A DNA stretch of 64,000 nt from Cupriavidus sp. EM10 (GTDB taxonomy: Bacteria; Pseudomonadota; Gammaproteobacteria; Burkholderiales; Burkholderiaceae): positions 806,001 through 870,000 of the forward strand of contig NZ_CP076061.1 in the NCBI RefSeq assembly GCF_018729255.1, given 5' to 3'. Shown one piece after another: positions 8,986 to 18,553 of the stretch. The notes under the pieces were generated by a model. The model worked only from the letters and a program-made list of their open reading frames with translations, did not search any database and had not been told where the DNA came from. The position numbers and the translations under genes were made by a program. Position 1 is the stretch's first letter; each line of letters opens with the position of its first letter.

Positions 8986-9396
8986 TCATGCACGTGCGCC
9001 GTCCAGGTAGGGGTCGAACGTGCGGGCCGGCGTAGCGGAGACGCCCACATTATCGAGGCCGGCCACGAAGCGGGCGCCGTCGGTGTACGGGTCGGCATTG
9101 CGGGCGCCGTCCAGATACGGGTCGGCGGTACGTCCCGGGGCTGCCGATACGCCAGCCTTGTCGAGGCCGGCTACCGTGCGGGCGCCATCCAGATACGGAT
9201 CGGCCTTGCCGGCGCGGGCACCGTCGGTGAAGACGTCGTGCGTGCGGAATTCATAACCGTATTTGTCGGCGGAAACCGTCGTGCGGAACGTGTAGCCATA
9301 CTTGTCTGCCGATACCGTTTCTGCCTGCGCGGCGCCCAGGGCAGCCAGCGACAGAACCAGGGTCGATGCGATCTTGAGGGCGGTGGTCTTGGTCAT
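8986..9396 (-). CDS. Small secreted protein with DPYLDGAR repeats
   Basis: 136 residues. A Sec signal peptide ends near ALGAAQA (about residue 25). The mature part is almost all repeats: VSADKYGYxFRT at 28-39 and 41-52; DGAR at 58-61, 70-73, 96-99, 106-109 and 132-135; and a 26-residue block beginning ADPYxDGAR and ending near PGRT/PART at 65-90 and 101-126, each followed by one more DPYLDGAR. There are no cysteines. GAGAGAAATC precedes the ATG on the minus strand. The gene stands alone with its own terminator and a 272-bp upstream region holding two identical-spacing palindromes. Function unknown; an exported stress or envelope protein is a guess. Confidence 0.8.
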   Translation of the reverse strand: MTKTTALKIASTLVLSLAALGAAQAETVSADKYGYTFRTTVSADKYGYEFRTHDVFTDGARAGKADPYLDGARTVAGLDKAGVSAAPGRTADPYLDGARNADPYTDGARFVAGLDNVGVSATPARTFDPYLDGARA

Positions 9397-9427
9397 GATT
9401 TCTCTCCGGTAAAAGGTGGCGCAGTTT

Positions 9428-9444
9428 ATTCAGTTTGTATGAAT
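9428..9444. promoter_or_regulatory. Palindrome ATTCA-N7-TGAAT, copy 1
   Basis: Lies 32 bp upstream of the repeat-protein start codon. It has the same half-sites and the same 7-bp spacer as the copy at 9560-9576. The position overlaps the expected promoter, which would fit an operator. Confidence 0.5.
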
Positions 9445-9559
9445 GGCCCCGGTCGCTGCTTCGCTGCTGCTTTCTTGCCTTCGCTGCGTTGCGCGCCGTC
9501 CATGAACAGAACTATAGGCCTCCGCATTCGGGCGGAAGTGATCCATTCGCGCACAAGTT

Positions 9560-9576
9560 ATTCAATTTTTTTGAAT
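9560..9576. promoter_or_regulatory. Palindrome ATTCA-N7-TGAAT, copy 2
   Basis: Second copy of the ATTCA-N7-TGAAT site, 132 bp centre-to-centre from the first. Both copies share the extended pattern TTATTCAnTTTnTnTGAAT. It is about 90 bp upstream of the MscS-type gene, so either divergent gene could be controlled. Confidence 0.5.
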
Positions 9577-9668
9577 CGTGGAAACTCGGCGCCGGGCCCC
9601 GGCAAGCCGACGCGGTGCCGGGGTGCCCTGCGGCAATGCGCTACAGTGACGCGCATGCTGGCTAACTC

Positions 9669-11995
9669 ATGGCGACCAACCCCGCCCGCGTTCCATACAT
9701 GCACAGCTTGCGCCCCCGTGTTTCGGCCCTGACCTGGCTCCGCGCCTTCCTGCTGACGCTGCTGCTGACCGGCCCCGCCTTCGGCGCCGGTTCGCCGCTG
9801 CTCAATGCCATCAGGCCCGCCGCCGACAAGCCCGCGTCGGCGCCCGCCGCCAGCGAATCGCTGGCCAAGTCGCTCGACCAGGTCATCGGCACGCTGCAGA
9901 GCGACACCGAACGGCAGGCACTGGTCAATCAGTTGCAGACCTTGCGCAAGGGCCTGGACGCCTCAGCCCCGGCCGCGGCAGCCAGCGCCCCGGCGGCCGG
10001 ACTGATCGGCGCGGTGGCGCAGGCGCTGCAGGACATCGACGACGTCCCGCATGCCAGCCGGGGCCCGTGGCAGTACTGGCGCTGGCGCATTCACTTCGCG
10101 GGCGAGGAACTGCATGAGGCGATCACCATTGGCCATACGCGTGCGGCACTGGATTCATGGCGCGAGTTCGGCATCGTGCTGGCCGGCTGGGCGCTGACGG
10201 GCTGGCTGCTGTTCGAGTTGTCCCGCCGGCTGCACCGCAACCGGCTGCGCCCGGCGCGCCGTACCCAGTTGCCCGTGGTGCCGTCGTGGGTCGATGTCGG
10301 CATCTATTTCCTGCGGCGGATCGGGCCGTGGATCGTGGCCTTTGCGCTGACCGTGCTGCTGGCCTACAAGGTCTTCGGCCGCACGCCGGCCAGCATGGGG
10401 GCCGTGCTGGTGGCCTACGCCATCGTGGCCGGCGCGCTGATGTCGGCGGTCTGCCAGGTCATCTTTGCCCTGTTCCAGTCCGGCCATCGTTCCCACGCCG
10501 TGCGCGACCTGCTCAAGCATTCGCCGATCCTGCTGTTCGTCACCGGCGCGCTGGCCGCGCTGGGCGAAGCCAATACCGATGCGCGCGTGATCACGGCGCT
10601 GGGCGTCAACCTGTCCGCGCTGGTCAGCACCTTCGCCAATATCCTGGCCGCCGTGCTGATTGGCGTTTTCACGGTGCGGTTCCGCCGGGCCATCGGGCAG
10701 CTGATCGCTTTCCGTCCCTTCGCCTTCCGCCAGGAGCATCCGGCCCTGATGGAGTTGCTGCGCATGGCCGGCCAGGCCTGGTACCTGCCGATGCTGGCGG
10801 TGGTGGGGGCGTCCGTCATCGGCACGGTCATGGCGACCGGCCGGGCCGACGAATTCCTGCGCCGCGCGGTGATCACGGTGGCGCTGTTCGTCGGCGCCAT
10901 GCTGCTGACGCTGGTGGCGGGCCGCTCGCCCAAGGCCACGGTGCGGGCGCCCCGGCTGCGCGACCGCCGGCGCTCGGCCTACCTGCAGCGCTTCGGGCGC
11001 TTCGGCGTGGCGCTGGTGCGCGTGATCATCTGGCTGACCTTCCTGGAACTCAACGCGCGCATCTGGGGCACGTCGCTGATAAAGCTGGCTGACTCGACCG
11101 TGCTCGGGCGGCATATCACGCAGTCGGTGCTCAGCGTGATCGGCGTGATCCTGCTCGCCTGGCTGATCTGGCTGCTGATCGATACGGCGATCACCCAGTC
11201 GCTGTCGCCCACCAACAATCGGGCCGCCCAGCCCAGCCTGCGCGCCAAGACCATCCTGCCGCTGGTGCGCAACGCGTCGTTCGTGGCACTGCTGGTGGTG
11301 GCGATGATCGCGGTACTGGCCAACCTGGGCGTCAATGTCACGCCGCTGCTGGCCGGCGCGGGGGTGGTGGGGCTGGCCATCGGCTTTGGCGCGCAAAGCC
11401 TGGTGCAGGATCTGATCACCGGCCTGTTCATCGTGATCGAGGACTCCATTGCGATTGGCGATTCGATCGAACTGCCCGACCACGCGGGCGTGGTGGAGGG
11501 CATGACGATCCGCACGCTGCGACTGCGCGACGGCAAGGGCGCGCTGCATACACTGCCCTACAGCCAGATCAAGGCCGTCAAGAACCTGTCCCGCGACTAT
11601 GCCTTCGCGGTGTTCAGCATTTCCATCGCTTACCAGAGCGACTTCGACCGCGCGCTCGACATCATCCGCCAGACCGGGGCCGAAGTGGCCCGCGACCATC
11701 GCTATGCCCGCAACCTGCTGTCCGGCCTGGACATCCTGGGCCTGGACCGCTTCGATCCGAACGGCCAGGTGGTGCTGGCGCAGTTCAAGACGCGGCCCTC
11801 ACGCAGTCCGAAATCTCGCGGGCCTTCAACATCCGCCTCAAGCGCAACTTCGATGCCGAAGGCATCCGCATGGCAGCGCCCTACGTGACCGTGCAGGTCG
11901 ATGGCGGCAACCATGCGGCGGCCACAGACGCCGCGTTGAACGCCGCAGCCGGTGCAGGCGCCGAATTAGTCACCTCGGCGAAGGGACAGCCCTAG
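9669..11995 (+). CDS. MscS-family mechanosensitive channel (large, multi-TM), frame broken by one missing base
   Basis: About 775 residues once the frame is repaired. It starts with a signal peptide (RAFLLTLLLTGPAFGAG), then a periplasmic helical region and about ten membrane segments. The MscS pore/beta domain is clear: GVVGLAIGFGAQSLVQDLI then TGLFIVIEDSIAIGDSIELP. The frame breaks at about 11797, where FKTRP is followed by noise; restoring one C in GGCCCTC yields LTQSEISRAFNIRLKRNFDAEGI and a stop at 11995. It resembles the larger MscM/YbiO-type channels that release solutes at hypo-osmotic shock. An alternative start is the ATG at 9708. Confidence 0.87.
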
Positions 11996-12020
11996 GCTTC
12001 GCGACACGAATGTGAAGCCT

Positions 12021-12050
12021 CGGGCGCCCCATCGGTGGGGTGTCGCTTTT
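12021..12050 (+). terminator. Terminator after the MscS-type gene
   Basis: A stem GCGCCCCA / TGGGGTGTCGC (with G-T pairs) over a four-base loop is followed by TTTT. It starts 26 bp beyond the repaired stop at 11995. Confidence 0.6.
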
Positions 12051-12349
12051 GCGCAATGGCGCCGCGAAAACTTCGCCGTGAATCGTTTGAAATACGCCGG
12101 TCACGGCATTACTATCTCGCGGACTTGAGCAATCCGCCGGAAAGGCAGGCGTGGCGCCGGAAAACGGCGAGCCCCCTCCCTTTGCGGGATATTCCCGCAC
12201 CCGGCTTTTGCACGATGATCGTAGTACACATGCCGAGGCCACGCGCTCCCAGTTACACCGGCCCGGCACTGTGATGACATTACAAAGAAGCGACCGCGCC
12301 TCGACGCAGCGGTCCTGAGGAAAAGGCGTTTGCCACCGGGGAAAAAGAA
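12051..12349. other. Intergenic region upstream of the LuxR-type gene
   Basis: About 300 bp without a supportable gene. It is somewhat less GC-rich than its surroundings and presumably holds the promoter of the LuxR-type regulator. I see no clear palindrome or consensus promoter in it. Confidence 0.4.
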
Positions 12350-13609
12350 ATGGGCGAACACTTGTCTGCCGACGACGTCTTCTATCGTCTGGTCGATTGC
12401 ATCTATGAATCCGCCATGGACGTGGCGGCCATGCCGGCGGCCCTCGGCCTGTTTTCCCATTACACCTGTTCCGCGAGCCCGAGCTACCTGATATGGGACA
12501 AGCTCGCCGGCCAGACTCGCCTGGGCGTCACACCACACGGGTGCTTCACCAGCACCAGCACCATGCCCGAAAGCATGCGCGCGCTGCCCTCGCACGCGGC
12601 CCTGGTGGCCACCGCCGATGCCGGCATGCTGTCCGGGCCCTACCCGGAAACCCGCACGCCATTCGACTGCAACGGCCTGGCCAATGGCATCCGCCTGTTC
12701 GACACCCACGACGTGTGCGTCTGGATGAGTGCGACGCCCGAGCGCGGCACCTGCCCGTCATTCGATTGCAACCAGCGGGTGGCGCAGGTCATGCCGCACT
12801 GGGCGCGTGCCGCGCGGATGCAGCATCGCAATTTCGAACTGAGCGGCCTGGCGTCGATGGGGCTGGCCGGACTCGACACGCTCGATTTCGGCGTGATGGT
12901 GCTGCAGGCCGATATGCGCGTACGCTACGCCAACAGCTGGGCCGAGGCGCTGGTGCAGGCCGACTCCAACCTGGCGCTCGACAACGGCGTACTGTGCGCG
13001 CAGCCGGAATCGCTGCAGTCCGTCCTGACCAAACTGCTGGAGAACGCCGTGCAGGGCGGCCGCCATGGCGGCGCCGCGGCGGGGTCGTGGATGCACATCA
13101 CCTCGGGCGGCCAGCCCGTGCCGATCATCGTCATGCCGCTGGTCTCGCGCCAGCCGGTGGAAGGGCCGTGGCAGCTGCCGATGGCCATGATGCTGCTGGG
13201 CAATTCCGAATCGCGCTCGGTGCTCGACGCCGGCGTGCTGACGTCGCTGTTCGGCCTGTCGCGCAAGGAGAGCATCATCGCCATCCGCCTGGCGGCCGGC
13301 GAAACGCTCAACGAGATCGCCGAACGCGAATTCCTGTCGCCGCACACGGTGCGCGTGCATATCCGCGATACGCTGCGCAAGACCGGCACGCATCGCCAGT
13401 CGGAACTGGTGCGGCTGCTGCACCTGCTGCCGGGCGTCGACCTGGAGCGCGCGGGCGCGTGCTCGCCGGCCCGGCCACGGGCCAGGGAGGCCCGCGATAA
13501 CCTCAACTGGGGAATGACGCCCCCGCCCGATGGCAGGGGCGCGGGCATCGACGCTAGGCCGCCTTGCGATGCTGATGGTGGCGCCGTTCCGGCTTGCACT
13601 CGTACTTGA
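12350..13609 (+). CDS. LuxR-type helix-turn-helix transcriptional regulator
   Basis: 419 residues. The C-terminal part (about 295-360) is a LuxR/GerE-type winged helix: FGLSRKESIIAIRLAAGETL, then NEIAEREFLSPHTVRVHI and RDTLRKTGTHRQSELVRL. The N-terminal 280 residues look like a PAS-like or autoinducer-like sensor (DFGVMVLQADMRVRYANSWA), but no specific ligand can be named. It has no receiver domain. Its last 55 or so codons after the HTH are low complexity and the stop lies 56 bp inside the convergent spoVR gene, so the true C-terminus may be shorter if a base is missing near 13440-13490. Confidence 0.82.
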   Translation: MGEHLSADDVFYRLVDCIYESAMDVAAMPAALGLFSHYTCSASPSYLIWDKLAGQTRLGVTPHGCFTSTSTMPESMRALPSHAALVATADAGMLSGPYPETRTPFDCNGLANGIRLFDTHDVCVWMSATPERGTCPSFDCNQRVAQVMPHWARAARMQHRNFELSGLASMGLAGLDTLDFGVMVLQADMRVRYANSWAEALVQADSNLALDNGVLCAQPESLQSVLTKLLENAVQGGRHGGAAAGSWMHITSGGQPVPIIVMPLVSRQPVEGPWQLPMAMMLLGNSESRSVLDAGVLTSLFGLSRKESIIAIRLAAGETLNEIAEREFLSPHTVRVHIRDTLRKTGTHRQSELVRLLHLLPGVDLERAGACSPARPRAREARDNLNWGMTPPPDGRGAGIDARPPCDADGGAVPACTRT

Positions 13610-15125
13610 GTTCGCGCCGGCCGTCCTCGTAGACCACCTCCATCCGCACCGTAAAACCCCAGAGCCGCGTGACGTGGCGGATCACCTCGTCGAAATTCTG
13701 CGCCAGCGGACGGCGGTCCTGCTGCAGATGGCGCAGCGTCAGCGAGCGGTCTCCGCCGATATCGACGTTGGTCACCTGGATGTTGGGCTCCATGTTCGAC
13801 AGGTCGTACTGGGTGGCCAGCAGGCGGCGGATCTCGCGATACCCTTCATCGTCGTGGATCGCGGTCACGCGCAGCTTGCCCTCGCGGTCGTCGTCCAGTA
13901 CCGAGAACAGCTTCAGTTCGCGAATCACGCGCGGCGACAGGAACTGCAGCAGGAAGCTCTCGTCCTTGAAGTTGCGCATCGCGAAGTCGAGCGTCTGGCG
14001 CCAGTCGCTGCCGGCAATCTCGGGCGCCCAGCGCCGGTCTTCCTCGGTCGGGTTCTCGCACATGCGGCGCAGGTCCTGGAACATCAGGAACCCCACCGTG
14101 TACGGATTCAGGCCGCTGTAGTACGGACTGTGGTACGGCGGCTGGTAGATGACGTTGGTGTGGGCCTGCAGCAGCTCCAGCATGAACGCATCGTTGACGA
14201 GCTTTTCCTCGTACAGCTGGTTGATGATGGTGTAGTGCCAGAACGTGGCCCAGCCTTCGTTCATGACCTTGGTCTGCCGCTGCGGGTAGAAGTACTGGGC
14301 GATCTTGCGCACGATCCGCACGATCTCGCGCTGCCACGGCTGCAGCTTCGGCGCATTCTTCTCGATGAAGTACAGCAGGTTCTCCTGCGGCTCGGGCGGG
14401 AACGTCACCTCGTACTCGGCGGCCTCCTCTTCCTCGCGCAAGGCGTGGGGGCGATGCTTCGGCAGCGTGCGCCACAGGTCGTTGACCTGCATCTGCAGGT
14501 AGTTCTCGCGTTCTGCCTGGCGCGCCTGTTCTTCTGTGATCGACAGCTTCTTGGGCCGCTTGTAGCGGTCCACCCCGTAGTTCTGCAGCGCGTGGCAGGA
14601 ATCGAGCAGCATTTCCACTTCCTGCTCGCCATAGCGCTGCTCGCACTCGGCCACGTAGTTCTTGGCGAACAGCAGGTAGTCGATGATCGCGTCCGCGTTG
14701 GTCCAGGTGCGGAACAGGTAGTTGCCCTTGAAGAACGAGTTATGCCCGTAGCACGCGTGCGCGATGGTCAGCGCCTGCATCGGCATCGTGTTCTCTTCCA
14801 TCAGGTACGCAATGCACGGATTGGAGTTGATCACGATCTCGTAGGCCAGCCCCATGTAGCCGCGCTGGTAGCCGCGCTCCGACGCCAGGAAATGCTTGCC
14901 GTACGACCAATGGCTGTAGCCCACCGGCAGGCCCGCCGACGCGTAGGCGTCGAGCATCTGCTCTGCCGTGATGATCTCGATCTGGTTGGGATAGGTGTCC
15001 AGCCCGAACTCGCCGGCGATGCGGGCGATTTCGCGGTCATAGCGCTGGATCAGCTCGAAGGTCCACTCCGAGCCCGTCGATAGATAGGCCATAGACTTCC
15101 CCAGTGACATGCCGGGCCGCGCCAC
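13554..15125 (-). CDS. ycgB: SpoVR family protein (YcgB-like)
   Basis: 523 residues, full length for the family. Conserved stretches include YGKHFLASERGYQRGYMGLA, then YEIVINSNPCIAYLMEENTM, and HACYGHNSFFKGNYLFRTWT. Despite its name from Bacillus sporulation, SpoVR is widespread in non-sporulating proteobacteria and is normally linked to PrkA and YeaH; its biochemical role is not established. It is third in the operon prkA-yeaH-spoVR, 39 bp behind yeaH, supporting joint stationary-phase or stress function. The start at 15125 (MARPGMSLGKS) is preceded by a weak ribosome site; MSLGKS at 15110 is an alternative. Confidence 0.93.
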   Translation of the reverse strand: MARPGMSLGKSMAYLSTGSEWTFELIQRYDREIARIAGEFGLDTYPNQIEIITAEQMLDAYASAGLPVGYSHWSYGKHFLASERGYQRGYMGLAYEIVINSNPCIAYLMEENTMPMQALTIAHACYGHNSFFKGNYLFRTWTNADAIIDYLLFAKNYVAECEQRYGEQEVEMLLDSCHALQNYGVDRYKRPKKLSITEEQARQAERENYLQMQVNDLWRTLPKHRPHALREEEEAAEYEVTFPPEPQENLLYFIEKNAPKLQPWQREIVRIVRKIAQYFYPQRQTKVMNEGWATFWHYTIINQLYEEKLVNDAFMLELLQAHTNVIYQPPYHSPYYSGLNPYTVGFLMFQDLRRMCENPTEEDRRWAPEIAGSDWRQTLDFAMRNFKDESFLLQFLSPRVIRELKLFSVLDDDREGKLRVTAIHDDEGYREIRRLLATQYDLSNMEPNIQVTNVDIGGDRSLTLRHLQQDRRPLAQNFDEVIRHVTRLWGFTVRMEVVYEDGRRELKYECKPERRHHQHRKAA

Positions 15126-15164
15126 GCGCGGCGCCGGTTTGCTGCCGATTGCAGTGCCAGGACC

Positions 15165-16442
15165 CTATCGGTGGGCCGGCCACGCCGCGCGCTTCTGGAA
15201 GAGATCGTGCAGCACGGGGTAGATCTCGTCGGCACCGATGATGCGCTGCATCGCAAAGTGCTCGAACTGGCTCTTCACCGTCAGGTACTCTTCCCAAAGG
15301 TTCTGCGGTTCTTCCGAAGCCACCTCCACATATGCGTAGTACTGCACCAGCGGCAGTATCGACTCGCGCAGCAGCCGGCCGCACAGTTCGGAATCGCCTG
15401 CCCAGTTATCGCCGTCCGACGCCTGGGCGCAATAGATATTCCACTGGCTGGGCGGATAGCGGTCGTGAATCACTTCCACCATCAGCTTCAGCGCGCTGGA
15501 AACCACGGTACCACCTGACTCCCGGGAATGGAAGAAATCTTCCTCGTCAACTTCCTTGGCCACCGTGTGATGCCGGATGAATATCACGTCGATGCGCTCG
15601 TAGTTCCGCTTCAGGAACAGGTACAGCAGCATGAAGAAGCGCTTGGCCAGGTCCTTGCGGCTTTCGTCCATCGACCCTGACACGTCCATCAGGCAGAACA
15701 TCACCGCCTGCGCCTGCGGGCGCTTCTTCAGCACGCGGTTGTTGTAGCGCAGGTCGAGCTTCTCGATGAACGGCACGCGGTCCACCTGGGCGCGAAGATG
15801 GCGCATCTTTTCCATCAGCGCCTCGGCCCGTTCCGAATACGGCCCGTCCTGCTCCAGGACCTGGTTGTATTCGATCTCCAGCTCGTGCAACCGCTTCATG
15901 TAGGGGCTGGACAGCGCGATGCGCCGCCCGAGCGAACTGCGCATGGTGCGCAGGATCGACAGGTTCGAAGGCGTGCCGTCGATCGAGAAGCCGGCGCGCA
16001 CCTTGCGCACCTCGGCAATCTTGGCCAGATGGCGCTTGGCCAGGTCCGGCAGCGCCATGTCCTCGAAGAAGAAGTTGAGAAAATCCTCGCGCGACAGCGT
16101 GAAGACGAAATCGTCCTCGCCTTCGCCGCTGTCGCTGGCACGCGACCCGGTGCCGCCACTGCCCTGCTGCTGGCGGTCGAAGCTGTCACCCCGCACGAAC
16201 TTCTTGTTGCCGGGGTGAATCCACTCCCGCTTGCCGCCCTGCCCGTGGTGGAAGATCGGCTCGGAGATGTCCTTGACCGGAATGGACACCTGCCCGCTCT
16301 GCTCGATGTCCATGATCTTCCGGCCGGACACCGCCTTCGCTACCGCTTGCCGGATCTGCTCGCGGTAGCGCTTGATGAAGCGTTGCTTGTTGACGGCACT
16401 CTTGTTGCCGCCGTTCTCGCGCCGATCGATGACCGTGCCCAT
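15165..16442 (-). CDS. yeaH: YeaH/YhbH family protein (DUF444)
   Basis: 425 residues from MGTVIDRRENGGNKS at 16442, the usual family start. A charged N-terminal region with a Gly/Ser/Asp-rich linker near 92-110 is followed by a von Willebrand A-like domain with an intact metal-site motif DVSGSM at residues 253-258 and the conserved FLKRNYERIDVIFIRHHT. YeaH is partner of the PrkA/YeaG kinase in nutrient-stress adaptation in enterobacteria. Here it lies 72 bp behind prkA and before spoVR on the same strand. Confidence 0.94.
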   Translation of the reverse strand: MGTVIDRRENGGNKSAVNKQRFIKRYREQIRQAVAKAVSGRKIMDIEQSGQVSIPVKDISEPIFHHGQGGKREWIHPGNKKFVRGDSFDRQQQGSGGTGSRASDSGEGEDDFVFTLSREDFLNFFFEDMALPDLAKRHLAKIAEVRKVRAGFSIDGTPSNLSILRTMRSSLGRRIALSSPYMKRLHELEIEYNQVLEQDGPYSERAEALMEKMRHLRAQVDRVPFIEKLDLRYNNRVLKKRPQAQAVMFCLMDVSGSMDESRKDLAKRFFMLLYLFLKRNYERIDVIFIRHHTVAKEVDEEDFFHSRESGGTVVSSALKLMVEVIHDRYPPSQWNIYCAQASDGDNWAGDSELCGRLLRESILPLVQYYAYVEVASEEPQNLWEEYLTVKSQFEHFAMQRIIGADEIYPVLHDLFQKRAAWPAHR

Positions 16443-16514
16443 ATGCCGTCCGTCCGCCCTGGTAAGAGACGCCAAGAAATGCGCGCCGTGGAAAAAGACC
16501 GCGTCCGGTACCGG

Positions 16515-18437
16515 TTACGAAGACTTCCTGACGCGCAGATACCACTCCACCAAAAGTCGAACCTGCTTGGGTGTATAGCCTTTCTCAACCATCCGGTTGA
16601 CGAAGTTCTCGTGCTTCTCCTGATCCTCGCGCGACGACTTGGCATTGAACGAGATCACCGGCAGCAGGTCTTCCGTGGTGGAGAACATGCGCTTTTCGAT
16701 CACCATCCGCAGCTTTTCGTAGCTGGTCCAGACAGGGTTCTTGCCTCCGTTGTTGGCCCGGGCCCGCAGCACGAAGTTGACGATCTCGTTGCGGAAGTCC
16801 TTCGGGTTCGAGATACCGGCCGGCTTTTCCACCTTCTCCAGCTCGTCGTTCAGCGCGTTGCGGTCCAGGATCTCGCCGGTATTCGGATCGCGATACTCCT
16901 GGTCCTGGATCCACAGGTCGGCAAACACGACGTAGCGGTCGAAGATGTTCTGGCCATACTCGGAATACGACTCCAGGTACGCGGTCTGGATCTCCTTGCC
17001 GATGAACTCCACATACGGCGTGGTCAGGTACTCCTTGATATACGACATCAACTTGGCTTCCTGCTCCGGCGGGAACTGCTCGCGCTCGATCTGCTGTTCG
17101 AGCACATAGAGCAGGTGCACCGGATTGGCCGCCACCTCCGTGTTGTCGAAGTTGAACACCTTCGACAGCACCTTGAACGCGAAACGCGTGGACAGGCCGT
17201 TCATGCCCTCGTCGATGCCCGCATAGTCGCGGTATTCCTGGTACGACTTTGCCTTCGGATCCACGTCCTTGAGGCTCTCGCCGTCATAGACGCGCATCTT
17301 CGAGAAGACGTTCGAGTTCTCCGGCTCCTTGATCCGGGTGAGCACGGCGAACTGCGCCATCATCTTCAGCGTGTTCGGCGCATTGGGCGCGGCCGACAGC
17401 GAACTGCTGCGCAGCAGCTTGTCGTAGATCTTGACCTCGTCGGATACGCGCAGGCAGTAAGGCACCTTGACGATATAGATCCGGTCCAGGAACGCCTCGT
17501 TGTTCTTGTCGGCCTTGAAAGTCTGCCATTCGGCCTCGTTCGAGTGCGCCAGGATGACGCCATCGAACGGAATTGCACCAAAGCCTTCCGTGCCCTTGTA
17601 GTTGCCTTCCTGCGTGGCGGTCAGCAGCGGGTGCAGCACCTTGATCGGCGCCTTGAACATTTCCACGAACTCGAGCAGGCCGCGATTGGCCAGGCACAGG
17701 CCGCCGGAATACGAATAGGCGTCCGGGTCATCCTGCGGAAAGTCTTCGAGCTTGCGGATATCGACCTTGCCGACCAGCGACGAAATGTCCTGGTTGTTCT
17801 CGTCGCCAGGCTCGGTCTTGGAGATGGCGATCTGGGCCAGCACCGACGGGCGCAGCTTCACCACGCGGAACCTGGTGATGTCCCCGTTGAATTCGTGCAG
17901 GCGCTTGACGGCCCACGGCGACGGAATGGTATTCAGGTAGCGCACCGGAATGCCATAGTCCTCCTCCATGATCTTGCCGTCCTCTTCCGGAGAGAAGAGG
18001 CCCAGCGGCGACTCATGGATGGGCGAGCCCTTGAGCGCGTAGATCGGAATCTCTTCCATCAGCGCCTTGAGCTTTTCGGCCAGCGACGACTTGCCGCCGC
18101 CGGGAGGCCCGAGCAGGTACAGGATCTGTTTGCGTTCCTCCAGGCCCTGCGCCGCGTGCTTGAAGAAGGAGACGATCTGCTCGATCGTGTCTTCCATCCC
18201 GTAGAAGTCGCGGAAAGCGGGATACACCCGGATAACCTTGTTGAAGAACAGTCGTGACAGGCGCGGATCGTGGTGGGTATCCACCAGTTCAGGCTGTCCG
18301 ATAGCGGCGAGCATGCGTTCGGCGGCGGTCGCGTAGGCAGCAGGATCCTTCTTGCAGATCTCCAGATACTCCTGGATGCTGTATTCCTCTTCCTTGCGAG
18401 CTTCGAAGCGCGTGGCGTAGTGGCCAAAAATGTCCAT
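16515..18437 (-). CDS. prkA: PrkA-family serine protein kinase (YeaG-like AAA+)
   Basis: 640 residues, the usual length. A P-loop LLGPPGGGKSSLAEKLK lies near residues 108-124 in an AAA+ domain, with the PrkA C-terminal kinase-like region after it (ARANNGGKNPVWTSYEKLRM). E. coli YeaG is a Ser/Thr-type kinase or protease-like AAA protein involved in nitrogen-starvation and stationary-phase responses; RpoS dependence there is established, here only inferred. It is the first gene of prkA-yeaH-spoVR and is preceded by an unusually strong inverted repeat in its leader (18495-18553). Confidence 0.95.
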   Translation of the reverse strand: MDIFGHYATRFEARKEEEYSIQEYLEICKKDPAAYATAAERMLAAIGQPELVDTHHDPRLSRLFFNKVIRVYPAFRDFYGMEDTIEQIVSFFKHAAQGLEERKQILYLLGPPGGGKSSLAEKLKALMEEIPIYALKGSPIHESPLGLFSPEEDGKIMEEDYGIPVRYLNTIPSPWAVKRLHEFNGDITRFRVVKLRPSVLAQIAISKTEPGDENNQDISSLVGKVDIRKLEDFPQDDPDAYSYSGGLCLANRGLLEFVEMFKAPIKVLHPLLTATQEGNYKGTEGFGAIPFDGVILAHSNEAEWQTFKADKNNEAFLDRIYIVKVPYCLRVSDEVKIYDKLLRSSSLSAAPNAPNTLKMMAQFAVLTRIKEPENSNVFSKMRVYDGESLKDVDPKAKSYQEYRDYAGIDEGMNGLSTRFAFKVLSKVFNFDNTEVAANPVHLLYVLEQQIEREQFPPEQEAKLMSYIKEYLTTPYVEFIGKEIQTAYLESYSEYGQNIFDRYVVFADLWIQDQEYRDPNTGEILDRNALNDELEKVEKPAGISNPKDFRNEIVNFVLRARANNGGKNPVWTSYEKLRMVIEKRMFSTTEDLLPVISFNAKSSREDQEKHENFVNRMVEKGYTPKQVRLLVEWYLRVRKSS

Positions 18438-18494
18438 ACCTCACTCCCGTCAGAGTCCCACGTCCGAGGCGAAGGTAGTTCTACTCCCCTAAGG

Positions 18495-18553
18495 CTTCGC
18501 GGCAACTTTGCTGTTCCGCCACCCCGGCTTGGTGGAGTTGCCAAGTTGCGAAG
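18495..18553 (-). promoter_or_regulatory. Stable inverted repeat in the prkA leader
   Basis: CTTCGC-GG-CAACTT at 18495-18508 pairs with AAGTTGCGAAG at 18543-18553 with only a 2-nt bulge. A nested stem CCACC/GGTGG lies inside. An alternative pairing GGCAAC (18501-18506) with GTTGCC (18537-18542) is mutually exclusive with part of the outer stem. It would fold in mRNA about 58-116 nt ahead of the prkA start. Just upstream on the minus strand, CTATGAT is a possible -10 element. No riboswitch class is recognised. Confidence 0.5.

Noticed and set aside
15798..18257. Plus-strand open frame of 819 codons across prkA/yeaH
   Set aside because: It is a shadow of two well-supported genes on the other strand; composition is typical of an antisense frame.
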